Positions 8,823-18,129 of a stretch of DNA of 64,000 nt are shown here, one piece after another (the first letter of the stretch is position 1; each line of letters opens with the position of its first letter). The notes beneath the pieces were generated by a model that worked only from the letters and a program-made list of their open reading frames with translations, searched no databases and was not told where the DNA came from. The stretch is from Rhodocyclales bacterium (GTDB taxonomy: Bacteria > Pseudomonadota > Gammaproteobacteria > Burkholderiales > Rhodocyclaceae). The DNA lies in NCBI GenBank assembly GCA_016235025.1, contig JACRMV010000001.1:434001-498000 (forward strand), read 5' to 3'. A program made the position numbers and the translations under genes.

Positions 8823-8861
8823 CCTTGTGGGGCATCACGCCCCACAAGGGCGTGATGCCCC
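8823..8861 (+). promoter_or_regulatory. orphan structured leader at the backbone/cargo junction
   Basis: CCTTGTGGGGC (8823-8833) pairs with GCCCCACAAGG (8839-8849). An alternative 14-bp perfect stem forms between 8829-8842 and 8848-8861 across a five-base loop. This is the same design as the leaders at 974, 2181 and 3818, but no T-rich loop, ribosome-binding site or open frame follows. The gene it once served has probably been displaced by the cargo that begins just after it. Confidence 0.5.
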
Positions 8862-9112
8862 ATGCTGTAAGGCTTCGAGCGTGGCAGGATGCCGCGGTAG
8901 GCCACCGGTAGTTTCCTGGCAACGCAGTTTCGATGGTTCCGTTGCGGCAGCGAACTTGAAAAATTCAATTTTGGCTGACGGCCAGGACCTGCCGGTCGAG
9001 GCAAGGCACACAATAGGTGGCTATGCAGCGGTAGCGGTCATTGGCGGTGACGGGCTCAGCTTCGGCACTCGGCCACGAGCCGTCATATGTCATGTTTCAA
9101 CAGGTCCAAAAT
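8862..9112. other. non-coding junction between backbone and metabolic cargo
   Basis: Frames can be drawn here but none has a start with a ribosome-binding site, and all resemble read-through of non-coding DNA. I see no transposase remnant, tRNA or clear direct repeat that would show how the cargo was acquired. Confidence 0.4.
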
Positions 9113-9145
9113 GAAGGCCAGCTACTTTGCGGATAGCTGACCTTC
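9113..9145 (-). terminator. intrinsic-type terminator of the transport/dehydrogenase operon
   Basis: On the minus strand a 12-bp stem with one G-U pair (9134-9145 with 9113-9124) and a nine-base loop is followed by ATTTT. It lies 56 bases beyond the aldehyde dehydrogenase stop codon, in the right orientation to end the operon that starts at 18047. Confidence 0.65.
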
Positions 9146-9200
9146 GGAAACAATAGTCTTGAGATGCAATGGCACCAATATACAACCTCGAAATGGGATG

Positions 9201-10655
9201 TCAGAGGCCGCCGAAGCACAAATACTTGACCTCTAGGTACTCATCGATGCCGAAATGCGATCCTTCGCGGCCGATGCCCGACTCCTTGACGCCGCCGAAG
9301 GGGGCCACTTCGTTCGAGATGATTCCCTCGTTGATGCCGACCATGCCGTATTCGAGTTGTTCGGCGACGCGCCAGACGCGGCCGATGTCGCGCGAGTAGA
9401 AGTAGGAGGCCAGGCCGTAGCGCGTATCGTTGGCCATGCGCACGGCGTCTGCGTCGGTCTTGAAGCGGAACAACGGTGCCACCGGACCGAAAATTTCTTC
9501 CTGGGCGAGGTCCATCGCCGACGTTACCTCGGTCAGAATCGTCGGCGCGTAGAAGTTCCCTCCTCTGGCATGGCGGCCGCCTCCGAGCGCTACCTTGGCA
9601 CCTTTGGCAACGGCGTCGGCGACGAGCTTTTCGACCTTGGCGACAGCAGCCTGGTTGATCAGTGGTCCGATCTGCGTGCCGGGCTCAAGGCCGTCATCGA
9701 CCTGCATCACCGCCACGGCGTCCGCCAGCTTGGCGGCGAACGCATCGTAGATTCCGTCCTGCACCAGCAAGCGGTTGGCGCAGACGCAGGTCTGGCCGGC
9801 GTTGCGGTACTTCGAAGCCAAGGCGCCACGCACTGCTGCGTCGAGATCGGCATCGTCGAAGACGATGAAGGGCGCGTTGCCGCCCAGTTCCAGGGACACC
9901 CGCTTGACGGTACCGGCGCACTGGGCCATCAGGCGCTTGCCGACCGGCGTCGAGCCGGTGAAAGAAAGTTTGCGCACGATCGGGCTGGCCGTCAGCACCT
10001 CGCCGACCACGGCAGGACGGGCGGTGGTCACGATGTTCAGCACGCCGGGCGGGATGCCAGCGCGGGTCGCCAACTCCGCCAGCGCCAAGGCAGAGAGTGG
10101 CGTCGCCTCGGCCGGCTTGACGACCGAGGTGCAGCCGGCGGCCAGCGCCGGCGCGACCTTGCGGGTGATCATGGCGATGGGGAAGTTCCACGGCGTGATC
10201 GCCACCGTTACACCGACCGCTTGCTTGATCACCACCAGGCGCTTGTCTCCGGTTGGTGCCGGAATCACATCGCCGTAGACACGCTTGCCCTCCTCGGCGA
10301 ACCATTCGATGAAGGAGGCGCCATAGGCCACCTCGCCACGGGCTTCCGCCAGGGGCTTGCCCTGCTCCATGGTCATCAGTACGGCCAGGTCTTCCTGGTT
10401 GGCCATGATGAGGTCGTGCCAGCGCCGCAGCAGGGCCGCGCGTTCCTTGGCGGTTTTTCCCCGCCAGGCCGGCAGGGCTGCATCGGCGGCGGCGATGGCG
10501 CGCCCGGTCTCGGCGGCCCCGAGGTCGGGCACCCTGGCGATTTCAGCGCCGGTGGACGGATTGCAGATGGCATGAGTGGCTCCGTCGTCGGCGCCGACCC
10601 AGGCGCCGTTGATGAAAGCCAGCGTTTTCAGAAGCGCAGGGTCATTGAGTTGCAT
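9201..10655 (-). CDS. gabD: NAD(P)-dependent semialdehyde dehydrogenase (succinate-semialdehyde dehydrogenase-like)
   Basis: This 484-residue protein has all core features of the aldehyde dehydrogenase superfamily: the PWNFP segment near 155, FTGS at 232-235, the general base Glu256 in LELGGN and the catalytic Cys290 in GQTCVCANR. Length and spacing match GabD-type succinate-semialdehyde dehydrogenases, which oxidise short semialdehydes to acids, but related enzymes act on glutarate or methylmalonate semialdehydes. A TAAAGGA site precedes the ATG. It is the last gene of the operon and follows an iron alcohol dehydrogenase, so an alcohol-to-aldehyde-to-acid sequence is likely. Exact substrate is inferred. 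Confidence 0.88.
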   Translation of the reverse strand: MQLNDPALLKTLAFINGAWVGADDGATHAICNPSTGAEIARVPDLGAAETGRAIAAADAALPAWRGKTAKERAALLRRWHDLIMANQEDLAVLMTMEQGKPLAEARGEVAYGASFIEWFAEEGKRVYGDVIPAPTGDKRLVVIKQAVGVTVAITPWNFPIAMITRKVAPALAAGCTSVVKPAEATPLSALALAELATRAGIPPGVLNIVTTARPAVVGEVLTASPIVRKLSFTGSTPVGKRLMAQCAGTVKRVSLELGGNAPFIVFDDADLDAAVRGALASKYRNAGQTCVCANRLLVQDGIYDAFAAKLADAVAVMQVDDGLEPGTQIGPLINQAAVAKVEKLVADAVAKGAKVALGGGRHARGGNFYAPTILTEVTSAMDLAQEEIFGPVAPLFRFKTDADAVRMANDTRYGLASYFYSRDIGRVWRVAEQLEYGMVGINEGIISNEVAPFGGVKESGIGREGSHFGIDEYLEVKYLCFGGL

Positions 10656-10802
10656 GGTCGAGTTCCTTTAGGAATTTGGATTCAGGTCCGGATTGCCGCC
10701 AATACTTCGCGGGTGGCCACCGCACGCGGAAAGACCTGCGCACAAAACGAGTTGCATTGGATTTTGGCCACGCTGATCACGAAGAGACATGCTGACACTT
10801 CC

Positions 10803-11957
10803 TCAAAACGCGGCCTGATAAATCGCCAGGGCATCGTCATACACCATGTCGCGGGGATTGTTGACCAGCAGCCGCTGGATCTTCATGGCGTCCGTCGCCA
10901 GCATCGGCAGATCGTCTTGCTTGACGCCGGAGTCGCGCAGGGTCTGGGCGTAGGGCATGGCCGCGACCCGTTCGCGGATGGCCGCAACGAACGCGACTGC
11001 GGCCTCACGGTCGCCAGCGGAAACCAGTTCCGGCAGGATGGCGCGACCCAGCTCGGCATACAGGACTGCCGCCGCCGGCAGATTGAACTCAAGGACGGGA
11101 CCCAGCACCAGCGAATTCGACAGGCCATGCGGCAGGTGATAATGGCCGCCGAGAGGGTAAGCCAGCGCGTGCACCGCGGCCACGGGAGCATTGGCGAAGG
11201 CCATGCCGGCGAACAGCGAGCCGAGCAGCATGTTCTCCCGCACCGTCGCGTCCTTGCCGTCATTCACCGCCGCCGGCAGGTTGGCATAGAGCAGTTGCAG
11301 CGCCTTGATGGCCAGCGCGTCGGAGAGCGGATTCTTCTTCAGTCGCGTAGTGAAGGATTCGATGGCATGGACCATGGCATCGACGCCGGTCATCGCCGTG
11401 ACGGTGGCTGGCAGGCCCAGCGTCAGGCGGCTGTCGAGCAGCGCCACATCGGGGTAGAGCAGCGGCGAAACGACGCCCTTTTTTTCGTGGCTTGGCGTGG
11501 TCAGGATGGAGATCGGCGTGACCTCGGAACCGGTGCCGGCGGTGGTCGGTACCTGGATCAGCGGCAGACGCGGCCCGCGCGCGAGGCCGATGCCGTAGAT
11601 CTCGGGCAGCGCCTGCGGCGTGCGCACCAGCAGCGCGACCAGCTTGGCCGTGTCGAGCGAACTGCCGCCGCCGAAGCCGACCACGCCGTCAGCGCCCGCG
11701 GCACAGGCGGCGTCCACCGCGGCTTGCACACTGAGTTCGGGCGGGTCTGCCAGGACATCGGAAAACACCGTTACATGAACTCCGGAGGCAGTAAGCGAGG
11801 CGATTGCTCCGTCGATCAGTTTGGCCTTGATCAGGCCGGCGTCGGTAACCAGAAACAGGCGGGAGATACCCAGGCTCCTGGCGATTTCGCCGAGGCGATC
11901 GGCGCCGCCTTGCTCGCAGATGATCCTAGGGGTGGTTTCGAAGGCGAATTGCGACAT
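10803..11957 (-). CDS. iron-containing (type III) alcohol dehydrogenase
   Basis: This 384-residue enzyme has the NAD-binding GGGS at 96-99 and the four iron ligands of the family at Asp193, His197, His263 and His277 (GVDAMVHAIE and GGHYHLPHGLSNS). It would oxidise a primary or secondary alcohol to the aldehyde or ketone with NAD+. Members of this family include 4-hydroxybutyrate, 1,3-propanediol and lactaldehyde dehydrogenases; the sequence alone does not settle which. A GGAC site precedes the ATG. It lies 14 bases downstream of the transporter ATPase gene, so it is cotranscribed with an uptake system. Confidence 0.88.
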   Translation of the reverse strand: MSQFAFETTPRIICEQGGADRLGEIARSLGISRLFLVTDAGLIKAKLIDGAIASLTASGVHVTVFSDVLADPPELSVQAAVDAACAAGADGVVGFGGGSSLDTAKLVALLVRTPQALPEIYGIGLARGPRLPLIQVPTTAGTGSEVTPISILTTPSHEKKGVVSPLLYPDVALLDSRLTLGLPATVTAMTGVDAMVHAIESFTTRLKKNPLSDALAIKALQLLYANLPAAVNDGKDATVRENMLLGSLFAGMAFANAPVAAVHALAYPLGGHYHLPHGLSNSLVLGPVLEFNLPAAAVLYAELGRAILPELVSAGDREAAVAFVAAIRERVAAMPYAQTLRDSGVKQDDLPMLATDAMKIQRLLVNNPRDMVYDDALAIYQAAF

Positions 11958-11971
11958 TGAGTGTCCTTTCT

Positions 11972-12640
11972 TCAGACGTGATGCATCTCGCCGGCAGTGA
12001 CGACGCCGCGCTCGATGCGATAGACCAGATCGACCAGGTCGGCGCTGTGGGTGTCGTCGGATTCTGAGAGAATCACCGACAATCCTTCCTGCCGCAGGCC
12101 GCCGATGACTTCGGTGAGCCGCCGCGACAGCACCGGCGCGACACCCTCGAAGGGTTCATCCAGCAATAGCAGCTTGTTGCCCGGCATCAGCGCACGCGCC
12201 AGCGCGACCAGCTTCTGCTGGCCGCCGGAGAGTTGCAATGCGCGGCGTTCGCGAAAATCGCGCACCTCCGGCATGAGACCGTAGATCCATTGCAGGCGCT
12301 TTGCGCCGTCGGCGATGCCGTTGGCCCAAGCCGGCAGCAGCACGTTTTCCTCGACCGTGAGCGACGGGATCAGGCGCCGATCCTCCGGCATATAGCTGAT
12401 CCCGAGCCGAGCCAGCCGGTGCGGCGGCAGGCTCGTCAGGTCCGCGCCGGCAGCGGCGAGACGCCCGGCACGGCTGGGAAGCAGGCCCATGATGGCGCGC
12501 ATCAGCGTCGTCTTGCCGGCGCCGTTGCGGCCGATCAAACCGACCATCTTGCCGGCCGGCACCGTGAGGGCGACGTCGCGGAGAATGGGGATGCTGTCGA
12601 TGGCGACGTTCAGCGATTGGATGTCGAGGGCGGCGCTCAT
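11972..12640 (-). CDS. livF: ABC transporter ATPase, LivF type
   Basis: This 222-residue ATPase shows Walker A GRNGAGKTT near residue 38, the signature LSGGQQ and Walker B LLLLDEPFEG. It is a slightly shortened member of the LivF group that powers uptake of branched-chain amino acids, amides, urea or small organic acids. It overlaps the upstream livG by four bases (ATGA), so the two ATPases are translationally coupled and form the usual heterodimer at the membrane. Confidence 0.88.
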   Translation of the reverse strand: MSAALDIQSLNVAIDSIPILRDVALTVPAGKMVGLIGRNGAGKTTLMRAIMGLLPSRAGRLAAAGADLTSLPPHRLARLGISYMPEDRRLIPSLTVEENVLLPAWANGIADGAKRLQWIYGLMPEVRDFRERRALQLSGGQQKLVALARALMPGNKLLLLDEPFEGVAPVLSRRLTEVIGGLRQEGLSVILSESDDTHSADLVDLVYRIERGVVTAGEMHHV

Positions 12641-13413
12641 GCGGCTTCTCCCAGCAGTTCGAGGTCGATATGATGGCCGATCACCAACTCCTGCACCTTG
12701 GCGTCGCCGAGAACACTTCGCGGCGGCCCGTCGGCAATGATCTCGCCGCTGTAGAACGCCATGATCCGGGTAACGTAGCGCGCGACGATCTCCATGTCAT
12801 GCTCGACGAAGAGCACGGTGACGCCGTACTTGCGTACTACCTCCATCACGGTGTCCATGAGGGGATGTTTCTCATCGACGCTGACTCCGCTGGTCGGCTC
12901 GTCGAGCAGCAGCATGCGCGGTTCGCTGACCAGCGCCATGGCGATGTCGATGAGCTTGCGCGCACCTTGCGGCACCGTGCTCACGATTGCGTCCCGGTAG
13001 CGGGCGACGCCGAAGTCTTCGAGGATCTGTTCGGCGTACGCGCGCCGCTGCGGAGTGTCGAGCGGATGCAGGAAGGACGGCCGCGGCCCCTCGGCGGCGA
13101 CCAGAGCTATCAGCGCGTTCTCGATCACTGTGAGCTGCGGGAACAACTGTGCAACCTGGAACGAGCGTGCCATGCCGCGGCGGGTTATTTCGCGCGGTGC
13201 GAGGCCGAGAACCGAGCGGCCATCGAACAGGATATCGCCGCCGGACGGGGGCAGATAGCCGGTGACCATGTTGATGAAAGTCGTCTTGCCGGCGCCGTTG
13301 GAGCCGATGACGCCGACGATCTCGCCGTGGTCGATGCGCACGTTGAGGTCCTTGGCCGCGACCACGGCGCCGAAGGTCCGCGTCAGGCCGCGGGTTTCGA
13401 GGATCGTGCTCAT
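12637..13413 (-). CDS. livG: ABC transporter ATPase, LivG type
   Basis: This 258-residue ATPase has Walker A GSNGAGKTT near residue 37, the LivG-type switch FVEHDM, and Walker B MLLLDEPTSG. The usual signature LSGGQ is replaced by STVPQGARKL, a variation seen in some amide- and urea-type LivG proteins. I start it at ATG 13413, which overlaps the livM stop; the open frame runs far upstream but only as an antisense-like reading of livM and livH. It pairs with LivF to drive import. Confidence 0.85.
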   Translation of the reverse strand: MSTILETRGLTRTFGAVVAAKDLNVRIDHGEIVGVIGSNGAGKTTFINMVTGYLPPSGGDILFDGRSVLGLAPREITRRGMARSFQVAQLFPQLTVIENALIALVAAEGPRPSFLHPLDTPQRRAYAEQILEDFGVARYRDAIVSTVPQGARKLIDIAMALVSEPRMLLLDEPTSGVSVDEKHPLMDTVMEVVRKYGVTVLFVEHDMEIVARYVTRIMAFYSGEIIADGPPRSVLGDAKVQELVIGHHIDLELLGEAA

Positions 13414-14366
13414 TTCGCCACCTGCAGCTTGCGACGCGCGATCAGGCTCCACAATCCCTTGGGCAGGAACAGGATGAGCCCGAGCAGGACGATGCCGAGC
13501 GCCATTTGCCAATAGTGCGGCGCCTCCTGTATGGCGAACGTGCGGATCACCGAAAAGACGATGGCGCCGATGAACGGCGCAGCGACGTGTCCGGTACCAC
13601 CGAGGATGGCGATAAAGACGAACTCGCCGGAGGTGGTCCAGAACGCCATGTCCGGATCGATGTGGCCGCTGGCGATCGCGGTCAGGCCCCCGCCGAGCGC
13701 CGAGATGGCTGCGGCGAAGACGTAGTTGGCGAACAAGAGCCAGCGCGGTGACAGCCCGAGGTAATCGACGCGGATCTCGTTCTCGCGGATGGCCTCCATG
13801 ACGCGCCCGAGCCCGGACTCGAGGTAGCGGTGGAAGCCGACCGCCGTCGCCGCGGCGATGGCGACGGTGAGCAGATAGACCGCCTGTTTGCGTGTTTCGC
13901 CTTCCGGTTCCCAGCCGAGGAAACTCGGCGGCGCGACGTTGAAGCCGTCGGTCGAGCCGAGCGCCGAAGATTTGACGAGCACGCCGTAGAGGATCATCGA
14001 CAGCGCGAGCGTCAGCATGGCGAAGAATATCTCGCGGTAGCGCGTCAGCAGGAAACCGCAGATTAGCGCCAGCAGTACCGCCGCGAGCGTGCCCAGCGCC
14101 AGCAGCAGGAAGGCGTCGGAGATGCCGAGTGCCTGCGCGCCGAGACCGACCCCGTAGCCGCCGATGCAGAAGAACAGTGCCTGGCCGAAGGAGACCAGGC
14201 CAGCGCGCATCTGGATGACGACGCCGAGCACGACCAGCGCCTTGGCGAAGGCCAGCGTGAGCAGGAAGGAGAGCCAGGCCGGCATCACGAAGGCGCCGGC
14301 GGCGAGCAGAACTGCCGTCGCCACCAGTGCGGACTCGGTCGATTTGAAGCGGTCTTGAAAAGTCAT
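13410..14366 (-). CDS. livM: ABC transporter permease, LivM type
   Basis: This 318-residue protein is strongly hydrophobic with about nine predicted membrane helices and the conserved LivM/LivH loop (ESGLGRVMEAIRENE), where it would contact the ATPases. It starts directly at the livH stop (14367) and overlaps livG at its end, so the four transporter genes form one tight unit. It forms the membrane channel together with LivH. Confidence 0.88.
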   Translation of the reverse strand: MTFQDRFKSTESALVATAVLLAAGAFVMPAWLSFLLTLAFAKALVVLGVVIQMRAGLVSFGQALFFCIGGYGVGLGAQALGISDAFLLLALGTLAAVLLALICGFLLTRYREIFFAMLTLALSMILYGVLVKSSALGSTDGFNVAPPSFLGWEPEGETRKQAVYLLTVAIAAATAVGFHRYLESGLGRVMEAIRENEIRVDYLGLSPRWLLFANYVFAAAISALGGGLTAIASGHIDPDMAFWTTSGEFVFIAILGGTGHVAAPFIGAIVFSVIRTFAIQEAPHYWQMALGIVLLGLILFLPKGLWSLIARRKLQVAK

Positions 14367-15269
14367 TTAGATTCTCCTGACAAGGGTCTGGCCGAACAGT
14401 CCTTGCGGACGAAAGGCGAGGACGAGGAACATCACGCCGTAGATGACGAACAGTTCCATCTCGGGCGCCATGTGCACGGCGACCGAGCGGGCCAGTCCGA
14501 CGAGGACGGCGCCCGCGGCCGCGCCGCCGATGCTGCCGAGGCCGCCGACGACGACGACGGCGAAGGCGAGTACGATTACCTCGACGCCGATACCCGGCGT
14601 CACCGAGATCGCCGGCGCCGTCAGCGCCCCGGCCAGCGCCCCGAGCACGGAGCCGATGGCGAAGGTGACGGTGAACATCGCATCGACATTGACGCCCATC
14701 GCGACGGCGATCTCGCGATCGTGGATGACGGCGCGCAACAGCCGCCCCTTGTTGGTGCGGTTGAGCACGAACCAAGCCGTCAGGCCGATCGCCACGGTGA
14801 CCACGATCAGCGCCAGGTCGTAGGTGGCGAAACGCAGCACCGCGCCGACCTCGGTCTGGCCGAGCAGGCGGTAGGGCTGGTTGGCGAAGTAGGGGTCGAC
14901 GCCCCAGACGAGCTTGGTGACGTCCTCGAGGATGAGCAGCAGTGCATAGGTGACGATCACCATCAGGATTTCGTCCTTGCCGTGCAGGAAGCGCAGCAAG
15001 CCGCGCTCGATGGCGACGCCGACCAGCGTTCCGGCGACGAGAGCGCTGCCGAGCAGCAGCAGGTAGCTCCAGTATGGATTGCCGGTCTGGCCGGAGAAAT
15101 ACCAGCCGACCAGGGAGGCGGCCGAATAGGCGCCGATGGCGTAGAAACTGCCGTGCGCCATGTTGAGCACGCGCATCACGCCGTAAATAATCGTCAGGCC
15201 GGCGGCGACCAGGAACAGCCATGACGCGTAGATCGCGCCGTCGAACAGGATGGCCAACAGGTTTGTCAT
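14367..15269 (-). CDS. livH: ABC transporter permease, LivH type
   Basis: This 300-residue, eight- to nine-helix membrane protein has the typical N-terminal segment VAAGLTIIYGVMRVLNMAHG and the ATPase-contact loop TNKGRLLRAVIHDRE. A GAGGG site lies upstream. It follows the binding-protein gene by about 60 bases and is adjacent to livM, matching the standard livKHMGF order. Confidence 0.88.
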   Translation of the reverse strand: MTNLLAILFDGAIYASWLFLVAAGLTIIYGVMRVLNMAHGSFYAIGAYSAASLVGWYFSGQTGNPYWSYLLLLGSALVAGTLVGVAIERGLLRFLHGKDEILMVIVTYALLLILEDVTKLVWGVDPYFANQPYRLLGQTEVGAVLRFATYDLALIVVTVAIGLTAWFVLNRTNKGRLLRAVIHDREIAVAMGVNVDAMFTVTFAIGSVLGALAGALTAPAISVTPGIGVEVIVLAFAVVVVGGLGSIGGAAAGAVLVGLARSVAVHMAPEMELFVIYGVMFLVLAFRPQGLFGQTLVRRI

Positions 15270-15329
15270 GGGATTGCCCTCGCGTTGGAGACGGGGAAGT
15301 CCCCGTCTCCGTCAGTAGTCAGCGAATGA

Positions 15330-16640
15330 TCAGTTGCACTTGGCGCCGGGGAAGCCGGCCTTGATCCAGTCGGCGGGCGCAGTGCCGTCGGGCGGCATCA
15401 GGCAGTCGCCGGCGTAGGTCTTGACCTTGGTGACGCTCGCCTTGCCGCTCTTGGCGTCGTACTGGTATTCGCCGAACGAGACGCTCTGCACCGCCTGGTG
15501 GCCCTTGGCGCGCGACATCTGGACAGTGCCGCTGGGCGCCTCGAAACTCAGCCCGGTCAGGCCCTGGACGACCTGTTCGGCGCCCGGCATGCCGGCCTTG
15601 CCACCTTTCTCGGCAGCGGCCTTGAGGCCGAGGATGGCCTGCACCATCTTGTAGGCCGGATAGGTCGGCGGCTCCTTGTATTGCGCGGTGAAGGCCGGGC
15701 GGAACCAGTCGTTGAGCGCGTTCTTCGGCGCGAAAGCACCGAACGGACCGCGGCCGCCGACGATCGTGCCGTTCGGAACCTGGTCCTTGAAGCGCTCGAC
15801 GCCGGTTTCGCCGGCGGTCAGCACTGCAATACGCTTGTCGAACAGACCGCGCGCGCCGCCCTGCTGCATCAGCGCTTCCATGTCGCCGCCCCAGAAGCTC
15901 GAGTGGATGACGTCGGGATTGCTGACGGAGAGCGCCGAGATCTCGGCGCCGTATTGACCTTGGGCCAGCTTCGGCCACTGCTCGGAGACGACTTTGACAT
16001 CGGGCTTGATCTGCTTCAGCGCGAGGATGAAGTCGTTCCAGGAATCCTGGCCCCATGCGTAGTTTTGCTGGATGCTGGCAACCGTCTTGAGCTGCGGGCG
16101 CGTCTCGACCACGTAGCGGGCCGCGGCGACGTTGTCGACCACCGCATCGAGGCCGGTGCGGAACAGGTATTTCGGGTTCTTGACCGTCTCGAAGACCTTC
16201 GAGGTGCCGCAGTCGAAGAAGATCGTCGGCACCTTGAGTTCCTCGGCCGCCGGCGCGATCGCCAGGCAGTCGCCAGAGGAGATGTAGCCGATCACCGCGT
16301 CGACCTTCTGGCGCTGCACCAGGTTGCGGAATTCCTCGGTCTGCTTGGTCGCGCCGCCGGCCTCGTCGATGATCACGGTCTCGATCTCGACGCCGTTGAT
16401 GCCCTTCACGTTGTAGGGCGCCGGCAACTTTCCGGCGTTGAGCGTATCCACCGTCAGCTTGGCCGCGTTGGCGGCCGGCACGCCGAAGGGGCCGGCGGCG
16501 GCGCCGGACAGGAAGGTGACGATACCGATCCGGTACTTGCCGTTGTCGGCCGCGCCAACCGCACCGGCGGCAAGGGCCAGCGACAGGGCAACGGCGATGG
16601 GACGGATAGGGTGACTTGGCTTGCGCGGTAAGTGTTGCAT
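15330..16640 (-). CDS. livK: periplasmic substrate-binding protein, Liv type
   Basis: This 436-residue protein has a signal peptide (basic N-terminus, then IAVALSLALAAGAVGAA) and the type I periplasmic-binding fold seen in amide, urea and branched-chain binding proteins. A strong AGGAGG precedes the ATG. It is longer than amino-acid LivK (about 370) and is closer in size to proteins that bind aromatic or short-chain acids. It delivers substrate to LivHM. It begins ten bases after a second binding-protein gene. Confidence 0.85.
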   Translation of the reverse strand: MQHLPRKPSHPIRPIAVALSLALAAGAVGAADNGKYRIGIVTFLSGAAAGPFGVPAANAAKLTVDTLNAGKLPAPYNVKGINGVEIETVIIDEAGGATKQTEEFRNLVQRQKVDAVIGYISSGDCLAIAPAAEELKVPTIFFDCGTSKVFETVKNPKYLFRTGLDAVVDNVAAARYVVETRPQLKTVASIQQNYAWGQDSWNDFILALKQIKPDVKVVSEQWPKLAQGQYGAEISALSVSNPDVIHSSFWGGDMEALMQQGGARGLFDKRIAVLTAGETGVERFKDQVPNGTIVGGRGPFGAFAPKNALNDWFRPAFTAQYKEPPTYPAYKMVQAILGLKAAAEKGGKAGMPGAEQVVQGLTGLSFEAPSGTVQMSRAKGHQAVQSVSFGEYQYDAKSGKASVTKVKTYAGDCLMPPDGTAPADWIKAGFPGAKCN

Positions 16641-16649
16641 GGACTCCTC

Positions 16650-18047
16650 CTAAAGGGTGGAACGGGGTGGTCGGCGAACGCCGGGAATGCTGTCCGTCGC
16701 GCCTGCCTTGGCGCGTCGCGAGCGGACGAGATCGAGCGGGGGTTGCAGTTCTTCGGCGCGGTACACCGTCCAGCGGCCGAGCATCAGCCGGGCCGGGGCG
16801 AAGGCGGTGTCGGCGACGACCTCGCCGATCGCCTGCGCCTGCACGATCTGGTGCGTCTCCGGGTCGATGTGCGAGACGGTGCCGTCGGGATCCTCGGGCA
16901 GCGACAAGTGCATTCCTTCGAGGACGCGGATCAGTTTCTCGTTGTCGGCATGATGCCCAGCGGTCGCCAGCGCGCGGCCGATGGCGATGATGCCGGCGTA
17001 GGCGCCCTCGGCCGCATAGGTCGGGAAGCGTCCCTCAAGGCGGTGAAAATCGTTCACGAACTTGCGGTTGCGCGCCGTCGCCGGCCAGTTGTTGTGGTGC
17101 CGGGCCGAGAGGATCAGTCCGGCCGGCGGCTGCTCGCCGAGCGAGGCGAGCACGTCGTAATTTCCGCCGGTGTCGAAGTTGGCCAGCCGGGATTTCTCCA
17201 ACAGACCAGCCGCCAGCGCCTGTTTGAGAAAGGCGATGAAGTCGCCGCCCCACAGGGCGGTGACGATGATGTCGGGTTTGGCCGCCTTCAGCCGCGCGAT
17301 GTAGGCGGTGTAGTCGGGCTCGTAGAGGCGCGGCCAGAGATGCGCCGTGACTTCATGGGTAACGTTTAGCACGGCCAGCGCCTGTTCGAGATCGCGCCAG
17401 GCGACATGGCCGTAGTCGTAGTCGGGGCCGATGAAGGCGAGACGCCGCCAGCCGTCCTTCTTCTGTGCGGCAGCGAGGAAGCGCGCGCCGGCGGCCATCG
17501 AGGTCCAGGTGTCGTTGGAGACGCGGAAGTAGTGGCGGTGGAAATCCTCGATGGTCAGGCGCGACGAGGCGTGATCGGTGCCGACCATGATGACCTGGCG
17601 CGTGCGCGAGACTCGGCTGACGGCCTGGGCGACGCCGGAGCTGACGACGCCGCAGAGAAAGCGTACTTTGTCGCGTTCGATGAACTGCTCGGCGATGCGG
17701 GTCGCCACCGAGGCTTTCGAACGGTCGTCCTCGACCAGGATGCGCAGGCGCGGCACTTGGCCGACCTTCACCTCGGCGGCTAGGTCGGCCAGCGCCAGCT
17801 TCATGCCAGCGATGCTGTCGCGGCCGTAGATCGCGGCCCGCCCTGCAAGGGGAAACATGCAGCCTATGGTGGCGTCGGCGCTCGCCGCCGAGACGCCGAA
17901 CTCGATCCGTGCCTGCGCAGCGAGTGGCCATGTCAGTCCGAACAGCGCGGCCATGGCCCAAAGGTGTTGGCGCGCTCGCAGCCATGGCGAGCGGTCAGCT
18001 TGCGCGGTCTTCGTCTGGCGTAACCATGTACGGATTGACGGGAACAT
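16650..18047 (-). CDS. second type I periplasmic binding protein
   Basis: This 465-residue protein has a long basic N-terminus and a hydrophobic segment (HLWAMAALFGLTWPLAAQA) that may be a signal peptide, followed by a Leu/Ile/Val-binding fold of the urea/amide type (IGCMFPLAGRAAIYGRDSIAGMKLALAD). The start is taken at 18047 because GAGGAG sits there; a much longer frame upstream would cross a sigma-54 promoter. It is the first gene of the transport/dehydrogenase operon. Two binding proteins in one operon may widen substrate range, or one may act in sensing. Confidence 0.8.
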   Translation of the reverse strand: MFPSIRTWLRQTKTAQADRSPWLRARQHLWAMAALFGLTWPLAAQARIEFGVSAASADATIGCMFPLAGRAAIYGRDSIAGMKLALADLAAEVKVGQVPRLRILVEDDRSKASVATRIAEQFIERDKVRFLCGVVSSGVAQAVSRVSRTRQVIMVGTDHASSRLTIEDFHRHYFRVSNDTWTSMAAGARFLAAAQKKDGWRRLAFIGPDYDYGHVAWRDLEQALAVLNVTHEVTAHLWPRLYEPDYTAYIARLKAAKPDIIVTALWGGDFIAFLKQALAAGLLEKSRLANFDTGGNYDVLASLGEQPPAGLILSARHHNNWPATARNRKFVNDFHRLEGRFPTYAAEGAYAGIIAIGRALATAGHHADNEKLIRVLEGMHLSLPEDPDGTVSHIDPETHQIVQAQAIGEVVADTAFAPARLMLGRWTVYRAEELQPPLDLVRSRRAKAGATDSIPGVRRPPRSTL

Positions 18048-18129
18048 TTCTTTCTCCTCTGGCTGGTGAATGACAGCGCTTATTGTCTTCCCGATTTGCG
18101 CTGCCGATTCTCCGGCTAGACCAACTACT

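Noticed and set aside
9255-11960. A 901-codon open frame on the + strand
   Set aside because: It is antisense to the aldehyde and alcohol dehydrogenase genes, whose catalytic residues are intact; the composition is Arg/Gly/His-rich, as expected for a shadow frame in GC-rich DNA.
13414-15222. Long N-terminal extension of the livG frame
   Set aside because: It is an out-of-frame reading of livM and livH, with low-complexity Arg-rich sequence. The true start at 13413 gives a normal LivG.
15498-16631. A 377-codon + strand frame opposite livK
   Set aside because: It mirrors livK, which has a signal peptide and strong ribosome-binding site; no start signal supports the antisense frame.
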